A DNA stretch of 5,673 bases from positions 1 to 5,673 of the forward strand of contig CAJQKX010000837.1 in assembly GCA_905479025.1 (NCBI GenBank), written 5' to 3'. Each line of letters starts with the position of its first letter. Within the stretch, counting starts at the first letter, position 1. Positions 1-4,401 of this stretch are shown piece by piece. The DNA is from an uncultured Paraglaciecola sp. Lineage in GTDB: Bacteria > Pseudomonadota > Gammaproteobacteria > Enterobacterales > Alteromonadaceae. Position numbers and translations under genes: made by a program. Under the pieces are notes generated by a model that saw only the letters and a program-made list of their open reading frames with translations, made no database searches and was not told where the DNA came from.

Positions 1-7
1 ATTTCAG

Positions 8-25
8 AGGTGGTATGGGCATAAA
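8..25 (+). repeat. Possible right end of a second copy of the intergenic repeat
   Basis: The 18 bases here (AGGTGGTATGGGCATAAA) match bases 2399-2416 (AGGCGGTATGGGTATTAA) at 15 of 18 positions in the same orientation. Bases 2399-2416 form the right end of the MITE-like element upstream of dnaG. If homologous, a second copy lies mostly left of the window, just beyond the 3' end of tsaD. Only this end is visible, so chance similarity is possible. Nothing else is recognisable in the 38 bases left of tsaD. Confidence 0.4.
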
Positions 26-38
26 GGTTAATTGCAAC

Positions 39-1052
39 TTAAATAGCCGCCAATTCTTCCAACGACCAACGAGGTCTAGCTTTAGTCGATAAGCATTCGA
101 TTTCACCGGCTTTTAGACGCTGTAATCCTGCATAGGCGATCATGGCACCGTTATCAGTGCAGAATTCCAACCTGGGATAAAACACCTCTCCTTGAATAGA
201 TTTCATCATGGCAGCGAGATCTTCTCTCAATTGTTTATTGGCACTGACACCACCTGCAATAACCAAACGTTTTAAGTGTGTGTGTTTTAAGGCGCGCTTG
301 CATTTAATGGCCAAAGTATCGACCACAGCTTCTTGGAAAGCAAAGGCGATATTTGCTCGGGTTTGCTGCGAGCCATCAGATGCTCGAATAGTATTTGCTG
401 CGAATGTTTTTAAACCACTAAAACTAAAATCTAAACCTGGTTTTGTGGTCATGGGCCGTGGAAATTTATAATGCCCTGCCTCACCTTTTTCAGCTAATTT
501 TGCCAGTAAAGGCCCCCCTGGGTAATCTAGACCAAGTAACTTAGCCGTCTTATCAAAAGCTTCTCCTGCTGCATCGTCTACTGATTCACCTAATACTTCG
601 TATTGACCAATACCTTCAACTTTCACCATCATCGAATGACCACCTGAAACCAAAAGTGCCACAAAAGGAAATTCTGGTGCTGAAACATCTAACATAGGAG
701 CAAGCAAGTGCCCTTCCATATGGTGCACCCCCACAGCGGGTTTATTCCATGCATAAGCCAAGCTGCGCGCCACTGATGATCCCACTAACAAAGCGCCGAC
801 TAAACCGGGGCCTTTGGTGAAAGCGATACCATCTATGTCTTTGCCAATGCAATTCGACTCTTGCAACGTTTTTTTGATCAAAGGAATCAACTTACGAACA
901 TGATCTCTAGAAGCAAGTTCTGGAACAACACCACCATAATCAGCATGGAGTTTCACTTGACTATATAATTGGTGGGACAATAACCCTTGATGGTCATCAT
1001 AAATTGCCACACCGGTCTCATCACATGAGGTTTCAATTCCTAATACACGCAT
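39..1052 (-). CDS. tsaD: tRNA N6-adenosine threonylcarbamoyltransferase TsaD
   Basis: TsaD (formerly Gcp/YgjD) transfers the threonylcarbamoyl group from threonylcarbamoyl-AMP to A37 of ANN-decoding tRNAs, giving t6A. In bacteria it works in the cytoplasm with TsaB and TsaE. The 337-residue product, the same length as I recall for E. coli, belongs to the ASKHA/Kae1 fold. Visible motifs are GIETSCDET (5-13), HHMEGH (110-115) with metal ligands H111 and H115, VSGGHS (135-140), the nucleotide-binding AGGVSAN (266-272), and [12 protein letters not shown] (298-309), where D300 is the third metal ligand. The ATG is chosen because [13 protein letters not shown] is the standard family N-terminus; only a weak AGAAG-type ribosome-binding site precedes it. 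It is divergent from rpsU, the usual gammaproteobacterial arrangement. The gene looks complete and functional. Confidence 0.98.
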   Translation of the reverse strand: MRVLGIETSCDETGVAIYDDHQGLLSHQLYSQVKLHADYGGVVPELASRDHVRKLIPLIKKTLQESNCIGKDIDGIAFTKGPGLVGALLVGSSVARSLAYAWNKPAVGVHHMEGHLLAPMLDVSAPEFPFVALLVSGGHSMMVKVEGIGQYEVLGESVDDAAGEAFDKTAKLLGLDYPGGPLLAKLAEKGEAGHYKFPRPMTTKPGLDFSFSGLKTFAANTIRASDGSQQTRANIAFAFQEAVVDTLAIKCKRALKHTHLKRLVIAGGVSANKQLREDLAAMMKSIQGEVFYPRLEFCTDNGAMIAYAGLQRLKAGEIECLSTKARPRWSLEELAAI

Positions 1053-1088
1053 TAATAACTTCTAACAAAAATACTTTAATTTAACGGT

Positions 1089-1117
1089 ATTCTACTGATA
1101 AGCGGTCAAACCTCCAA
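1089..1117 (-). promoter_or_regulatory. Candidate sigma70 promoter for tsaD
   Basis: On the minus strand there is a -35-like TTGGAG (1112-1117), a 17-base spacer, and a -10 TAGAAT (1089-1094). Transcription would start near 1082, about 30 bases before the tsaD ATG. The -10 is good and the -35 matches consensus only in its TTG. Inferred from motif match and position. Confidence 0.45.
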
Positions 1118-1166
1118 TTTAATATGACATTTGTTCGAATTAATCAGGTATTTAGGCTATCAAGAC

Positions 1167-1195
1167 TTTACATCCTTTAAGGATATGATTAGAAT
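1167..1195 (+). promoter_or_regulatory. Sigma70 promoter for rpsU-yqeY (MMS operon)
   Basis: TTTACA (1167-1172) and TAGAAT (1190-1195) are separated by exactly 17 bases, each with 5 of 6 consensus matches. The expected start is near 1202, after a fairly GC-rich discriminator (CCGC at 1197-1200). Such a discriminator is typical of promoters that respond to growth rate and ppGpp and would fit a ribosomal protein gene. The start would leave a leader of about 70 bases before rpsU. This is the best promoter in the window. Confidence 0.75.
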
Positions 1196-1215
1196 TCCGC
1201 TCCATTTTTAACCGA

Positions 1216-1237
1216 GCTGGCTATACATTATACCGGC
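1216..1237 (+). promoter_or_regulatory. Hairpin in the rpsU mRNA leader
   Basis: Bases 1216-1220 (GCTGG) pair with 1233-1237 (CCGGC) through four Watson-Crick pairs and one G-U pair. After a single bulged C at 1221, TAT (1222-1224) pairs with ATA (1230-1232) around a five-base loop. The hairpin lies downstream of the predicted start and about 20 bases before the Shine-Dalgarno GAGG (1257-1260). There is no T-run after it, so it is not a terminator. It could be an mRNA-stability or translational control structure; no function is shown. Confidence 0.35.
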
Positions 1238-1270
1238 ACGATATAGTTTTATTTTTGAGGTAAGAGTTTA

Positions 1271-1486
1271 ATGCCAATCGTTAAAGTAAGAGAAAACGAA
1301 CCTTTTGATGTTGCATTACGTCGTTTTAAACGATCATGTGAAAAAGCAGGTGTACTTTCTGAAGTTCGTCGTCGCGAATTTTTTGAAAAGCCTACTTGGG
1401 AACGTAAGCGTAAGAAAGCTGCTGCTAAGAAACGTCTTTTGAAGAAGTTATCTCGCGAAAACGCCCGTCGCATCAGATTATACTAA
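1271..1486 (+). CDS. rpsU: 30S ribosomal protein S21
   Basis: S21 is a small, very basic protein of the 30S platform that helps initiation by base pairing near the 3' end of 16S rRNA. The 71-residue product has the usual gammaproteobacterial length and wording: [20 protein letters not shown] at the N-terminus, the conserved [10 protein letters not shown] segment, then a Lys/Arg-rich tail ending in [14 protein letters not shown] at 1257-1260 lies ten bases before the ATG and supports this start. It is the first gene of the MMS cluster, transcribed from the promoter at 1167-1195. The Ala/Lys-rich stretch [12 protein letters not shown] (48-59) is an ordinary variant of the basic helix. A reading frame on the other strand here is a shadow. 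Confidence 0.99.
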   Translation: MPIVKVRENEPFDVALRRFKRSCEKAGVLSEVRRREFFEKPTWERKRKKAAAKKRLLKKLSRENARRIRLY

Positions 1487-1509
1487 ATATCTTCTGAAGC
1501 GCGTTTTTT

Positions 1510-1532
1510 GTGGTCTAAAACCCACGCGTTTT
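1510..1532 (+). terminator. Weak attenuator-like hairpin after rpsU
   Basis: GTGG (1510-1513) and CCAC (1522-1525) form a four-base stem with an eight-base loop. GCG (1526-1528) and TTTT (1529-1532) follow; GCG could also pair with the CGC at 1500-1502 if the intervening T-run bulges out. E. coli has a partial terminator (T1) just after rpsU that makes S21 more abundant than the downstream products. The position matches, but the stem is too short to be confident. Confidence 0.25.
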
Positions 1533-1577
1533 AAGTGATTTTACACACATCATTTTTCGTTTTCATTGAGTCATTCC

Positions 1578-2039
1578 ATGTCATTATTAGATGATTTAAA
1601 AAATGCACAAAAAGATGCGATGCGTGCCAAAGACAAAATGCGTCTTGGTACTATTCGAATGGCTTTGTCTGCAGTAAAGCAACATGAAATCGATGGGCGT
1701 GTTGATCCTGATTATATTGCTCTGGATGAAGATGGTATTCTTGCAATATTGATCAAGATGGTAAAGCAACGAAAAGATGCAGCAAGTCAATATGAGGCTG
1801 CTGGTCGTCAAGACTTGCTTGATATCGAACTAGCAGAAATTGTTATTTTACACGACTTTCTGCCAAAACCTCTCAGCGAAGAAGAGCTTGATGCTTTGAT
1901 CTTGCAAGCGATGGTGGAATCAGATGCCTCGGGGATGCAAGATATGGGTAAAGTCATGTCTTGGTTGAAACCTAAAGTTCAAGGCCGTGCTGATATGGGG
2001 CTATTAAGTGGTAAGATAAAAGCCAGACTTAATTCATAG
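1578..2039 (+). CDS. yqeY: GatB/YqeY domain-containing protein (YqeY family)
   Basis: This 153-residue protein belongs to the YqeY family, which resembles the C-terminal tRNA-contacting tail domain of GatB, the amidotransferase subunit. The free-standing protein has no settled function; a link to tRNA or translation is inference from the homology. Visible family features are the N-terminal helix MSLLDDLKNAQKDAMRAKDK, the segment RLGTIRMALSAVKQHEID (22-39), DFLPKPLSEEELD (93-105), and the C-terminal GKVMSWLKPKVQGRADMGLL motif followed by SGKIKARL. The ATG at 1578 is preferred over an in-frame TTG at 1566 because MSLLDDLK is the typical start, the length then fits the family (about 150), and a GAG at 1568-1570 could serve as a weak ribosome-binding site. 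It shares the rpsU transcript, 91 bases downstream, and ends just before a strong terminator. Confidence 0.93.
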   Translation: MSLLDDLKNAQKDAMRAKDKMRLGTIRMALSAVKQHEIDGRVDPDYIALDEDGILAILIKMVKQRKDAASQYEAAGRQDLLDIELAEIVILHDFLPKPLSEEELDALILQAMVESDASGMQDMGKVMSWLKPKVQGRADMGLLSGKIKARLNS

Positions 2040-2065
2040 TAAATCCCATACACAGTTACAATTTT

Positions 2066-2097
2066 CAAACCGCACTTCGATGCGGTTTGTCTGTTTT
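2066..2097 (+). terminator. Intrinsic terminator after yqeY
   Basis: CAAACCGCA (2066-2074) pairs perfectly with TGCGGTTTG (2081-2089) around the six-base loop CTTCGA. A T-rich tract follows, ending in TTTT at 2094-2097. The hairpin starts 27 bases after the yqeY stop. It is convincing as a Rho-independent terminator and would cut most rpsU-yqeY transcription before dnaG. DnaG and RpoD would then depend on read-through or on promoters further right. Confidence 0.85.
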
Positions 2098-2120
2098 AGT
2101 GGATGTATAAAATTTAAATA

Positions 2121-2137
2121 TGCCAAACTATATGGCA
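2121..2137. repeat. Small inverted repeat beside the intergenic element
   Basis: TGCCA (2121-2125) and TGGCA (2133-2137) form a five-base stem with loop AACTATA. It sits between the yqeY terminator and the left end of the MITE-like element, with its right arm ending one base before that element. No T-run follows. It may be a remnant of the original spacer or an unrelated operator-like palindrome; no function can be assigned. Confidence 0.3.
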
Positions 2138-2138
2138 C

Positions 2139-2416
2139 AATACTTATTCCACCTCAAGTTGCGCATTTAAGATCAAATGGGGCGCTTTTATTCAAGGCGC
2201 GTCGATGACTGAATGTTAATCACCTTCTGAATTGGCGTAACGAAGAAGTGGAATACCACAGTCCCTTAGGGCGGGTTTTAAAACGATGTATGTCGGGCGC
2301 CAAACACTGCGTGGGTTATTATTGACTTAGATGACTAAGCCTACAAAATAGTCTCATTGCCTAAATCGTTTCAAACTCCTGCTTAATCCGTCACCTTAAG
2401 GCGGTATGGGTATTAA
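2139..2416. repeat. MITE-like non-coding repeat element with imperfect inverted ends
   Basis: The left end (2139-2161) and the reverse complement of the right end (2392-2414) match at 17 of 23 positions without gaps, sharing AATAC at the tip and the core CCRCCTYAAG. No substantial reading frame lies inside and no transposase is visible. The interior contains an exact 8-bp inverted pair, TATTCCAC (2145-2152) and GTGGAATA (2248-2255), and a near-identical direct pair, CCTTAGGGCGG (2264-2274) and CCTTAAGGCGG (2394-2404). This is what a short, folded, non-autonomous repeat looks like. A related end occurs at 8-25. I see no clear target-site duplication, so mobility is inferred. It fills most of the yqeY-dnaG spacer. 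Confidence 0.5.
2322..2349 (+). promoter_or_regulatory. Candidate sigma70 promoter for dnaG inside the repeat
   Basis: TTGACT (2322-2327, 5 of 6 consensus) is followed after 16 bases by CAAAAT (2344-2349, 4 of 6). Transcription would start near 2356, about 90 bases before dnaG. The site lies within the MITE-like element, so the repeat may supply the promoter after the upstream terminator. The -10 is poor and this could be chance in A+T-rich DNA. TTGACT also begins a small stem, CTTAG/CTAAG (2326-2330 and 2335-2339). Confidence 0.3.
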
Positions 2417-2447
2417 TTCAGCCGTTTTTGTTAATTGAGAAAGTATA

Positions 2448-4214
2448 ATGTCTGGTCGTATCCCCCGCGAATTTATTGATGACATTATTGCTCGTACAGA
2501 TATAGTTGAACTTGTTGACAGTCGTGTGCGGCTTAAAAAAGCTGGCCGTAATCATCAAGCTTGCTGCCCTTTTCACGACGAAAAAAGCCCTTCCTTTACT
2601 GTTAGTCAAGACAAACAGTTTTATCACTGCTTTGGCTGTGGTGCCCATGGTAATGTCATTTCATTTTTAATGGAATTTGACCGCTTAGAGTTTCCAGAAG
2701 CCATTGAAGAATTGGCGCAATATCATAGTATCGAAGTGCCACGAGAAAAAGGCGGTGCCCCACCACCATCAGCTGAGCAAAAACAACAAAAAGAAAGCGA
2801 TTACGAGTTAATGGAAAAAGTGGCTAAATTCTTTGCCCAACAACTCAGAATTCACCCCGACAAAGCTAAAGCAGTCAATTACTTAAAAAATCGTGGACTC
2901 AGTGGTGAGATAGTTAAAGCTTTTGATATGGGGTATGCACCACCAGAATGGGATTCAGTACTCAAAAATTTCGGCGTAAGCCCTGAATATCAGCGACAAT
3001 TACTTGACCTAAAACTTATAACCGAAAATGACAACAGAAGAAGGTTCGATTTTTTCCGCGATCGAATTATGTTCCCTATTCGTGACAAGCGCGGACGTGT
3101 TATTGGTTTTGGTGGCAGAGTATTGGACGATGGTGGCCCAAAATATCTGAACTCACCCGAAACTCGCATATTTCATAAAGGACATGAGCTATATGGCTTC
3201 TATCAGGCAAAACAAGCTCATCGCAATTTAACCCGGGTAATGATTGTCGAAGGTTACATGGATGTTGTAGCACTTGGACAATTTGGTATCGATTATGCTG
3301 TTGCATCTCTAGGCACCGCCACCACAGCAGAACATATTCAAATGTTATTCCGCGCTACCAGTGAAGTGGTGTGTTGTTACGATGGTGATCGTGCAGGCAG
3401 AGAAGCGGCTTGGCGTGCCTTAGAAAATGCCCTTCCTTATCTAAAAGATGGGGTGGAGATGAAGTTTCTGTTTTTACCCGATGGCGAAGATCCTGATACA
3501 TTAGTACGTAAAATAGGCAAAGATATTTTTGAGGAAAGCCTGAAGAATGATGCTGTCCCTTTGTCAAAATTCTTCTTTGATAACTTATTACAACGTCATC
3601 ACGTTAGCAGCAATGAGGGTAAAGCTGCTTTGAAAGCCGAAGCCATACCGCTAATTCAAAAAATAGTCGGCGATAATATTCGTGAAATTTTATTAACCGA
3701 TTTAAGCAATCATATGGGTGACCAAAACAAACATAAATATGAGCGTGATGTTGCTCAAGCAAATCTGAGAAAAACACCTAAGAAATTAGACTTCAACACA
3801 CCGAATAAAAGTACAATATCGCCGATACGTATGATGATTAGATTACTACTAGATGATCCTAGTTTAGCGATAAAATGTCAGGCCGCTGATCCAACTCAAC
3901 TTGTGTCAGTAGATATACCAGGTATATCAATGTTAATAACCCTTTATCAATTTTGTTTAAGCAAACCACTGGCGAATACGGCTCAAGTCTTAGAACATTT
4001 TCGTCATCATCCACAAAGCGCTCAGTTAGCTAAATTAATGATGTGGGAATACGCCGAACAAAACCAAGCTGCGGTGTTTGAAGACAGTTTTGCCAAACTT
4101 TTAGATTGGCATTTAAACAGCCGAATGGATGAATTATTTTCCAAGTCCAGAGTGAGCAAATTAACCGATGCAGAAAAACAGGAACTTAATCTTCTTGTAA
4201 AAGAACACAAGTAA
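2448..4214 (+). CDS. dnaG: DNA primase DnaG
   Basis: DnaG makes the RNA primers for leading- and lagging-strand replication and is recruited by the replicative helicase DnaB. The 588-residue product compares with 581 in E. coli. The N-terminal CHC2 zinc-binding domain has C40, H43, C61 and C64. The catalytic core includes the basic stretch FRDRIMFPIRDKRGRVIGFG (203-222) and the TOPRIM motifs VEGYMDVV (267-274, E268) and YDGDRAGREA (311-320, D312, D314), with PDGEDPD at 344-350. The C-terminal part, roughly 440-588, is the less conserved helicase-binding domain. The ATG is preceded by GAGAAAG (2437-2443) and gives the standard MSGRIPREFIDDIIARTDIV start. It follows the terminator and repeat element and precedes rpoD by 187 bases. 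A 22-bp tandem duplication spans its stop codon without disturbing the reading frame. Confidence 0.98.
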   Translation: MSGRIPREFIDDIIARTDIVELVDSRVRLKKAGRNHQACCPFHDEKSPSFTVSQDKQFYHCFGCGAHGNVISFLMEFDRLEFPEAIEELAQYHSIEVPREKGGAPPPSAEQKQQKESDYELMEKVAKFFAQQLRIHPDKAKAVNYLKNRGLSGEIVKAFDMGYAPPEWDSVLKNFGVSPEYQRQLLDLKLITENDNRRRFDFFRDRIMFPIRDKRGRVIGFGGRVLDDGGPKYLNSPETRIFHKGHELYGFYQAKQAHRNLTRVMIVEGYMDVVALGQFGIDYAVASLGTATTAEHIQMLFRATSEVVCCYDGDRAGREAAWRALENALPYLKDGVEMKFLFLPDGEDPDTLVRKIGKDIFEESLKNDAVPLSKFFFDNLLQRHHVSSNEGKAALKAEAIPLIQKIVGDNIREILLTDLSNHMGDQNKHKYERDVAQANLRKTPKKLDFNTPNKSTISPIRMMIRLLLDDPSLAIKCQAADPTQLVSVDIPGISMLITLYQFCLSKPLANTAQVLEHFRHHPQSAQLAKLMMWEYAEQNQAAVFEDSFAKLLDWHLNSRMDELFSKSRVSKLTDAEKQELNLLVKEHK

Positions 4215-4237
4215 CCTTGTAAAAGAACAAAAATGAC
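4194..4237 (+). repeat. 22-bp tandem duplication across the dnaG stop codon
   Basis: Bases 4194-4215 and 4216-4237 are adjacent 22-bp units identical at 19 of 22 positions, beginning with the exact 14-mer CTTGTAAAAGAACA in both. The first unit encodes the end of DnaG (LVKEHK, then TAA). The second, read one frame over, still spells LVKEQK followed by TGA. It therefore looks like a duplicated, decayed copy of the gene's last codons and stop. Seen directly in the sequence; the slippage origin is inference. Confidence 0.8.
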
Positions 4238-4244
4238 CCAAGAT
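4216..4244 (+). promoter_or_regulatory. Possible heat-shock (sigma32) promoter for rpoD
   Basis: CTTGTAA (4216-4222) resembles the sigma32 -35 element CTTGAAA. After a 14-base spacer, CCCAAGAT (4237-4244) matches 6 of 8 of a CCCCATAT-type -10. E. coli rpoD has a heat-shock promoter, placed inside dnaG, so such a site makes biological sense. The -35 part lies in the second unit of the tandem duplication and so may be accidental. Confidence 0.25.
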
Positions 4245-4266
4245 CTAGCCCTATGCGTAATGAATC

Positions 4267-4275
4267 TGTTATACT
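4267..4275 (+). promoter_or_regulatory. Extended -10 promoter candidate for rpoD
   Basis: TGTTATACT is a full TGN extended -10 element with the hexamer TATACT (5 of 6). No good -35 lies 16-18 bases upstream, but extended -10 promoters can do without one. Transcription would begin near 4282, giving rpoD a leader of about 120 bases that contains the hairpin at 4300-4325 and the small ORF at 4367-4396. Confidence 0.45.
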
Positions 4276-4299
4276 GGTAAATTGGCTAACATAGCAGCA

Positions 4300-4325
4300 A
4301 ATACACATTACTGACTGGGTGTATT
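4300..4325 (+). promoter_or_regulatory. Hairpin in the rpoD leader
   Basis: AATACAC (4300-4306) pairs perfectly with GTGTATT (4319-4325) around a 12-base loop. It would lie early in an rpoD transcript started near 4282. No T-run follows, so it is not an intrinsic terminator. The dnaG-rpoD spacer is a known RNase E processing region in E. coli, and such a stem might affect mRNA processing or stability. That role is inference. Confidence 0.35.
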
Positions 4326-4366
4326 AAGCAAGTTAAAGCGTAAATTCTCTCTAACGAGGGGTTTTG

Positions 4367-4396
4367 ATGAATATTCAACTAATTCGAGAAGCGTAA
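4367..4396 (+). CDS. Nine-codon leader ORF upstream of rpoD
   Basis: An ATG at 4367 opens the short frame MNIQLIREA and stops at TAA (4394-4396), five bases before the rpoD ATG and out of frame with it. It is preceded by GAGGGG (4356-4361) five bases upstream, the strongest ribosome-binding site in this spacer. The rpoD start has only GAGAAG (4386-4391), which lies inside this small ORF. The layout would suit translational coupling, with ribosomes ending on the leader peptide and reinitiating at rpoD. I recognise no known peptide. It could instead be a ribosome standby site, or chance. Confidence 0.4.
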   Translation: MNIQLIREA

Positions 4397-4401
4397 GTTA
4401 T

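Noticed and set aside
1217..1236. Possible LexA box in the rpsU leader
   Set aside because: A gammaproteobacterial LexA site needs CTG-N10-CAG. CTG at 1217-1219 is followed ten bases later by ATA, so the right half-site is missing.
1540..1568. Separate promoter for yqeY
   Set aside because: TTTACA at 1540-1545 is a fair -35, but the hexamer 17 bases later does not resemble a -10, so co-transcription with rpsU is simpler.
1566..1577. Earlier TTG start for yqeY
   Set aside because: It adds MSHS before the family-typical MSLLDDLK and would use up the only GAG that can act as a ribosome-binding site for the ATG at 1578.
2444..2449. TATAAT overlapping the dnaG start codon
   Set aside because: It is a perfect -10 hexamer but has no -35 at 16-18 bases and would start transcription inside dnaG. 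It is best explained by the A-rich sequence before the ATG.
4253..4294. Short ORF MRNESVILVNWLT in the dnaG-rpoD spacer
   Set aside because: It has no ribosome-binding site and overlaps the extended -10 promoter candidate, so it would mostly lie upstream of the transcript start.
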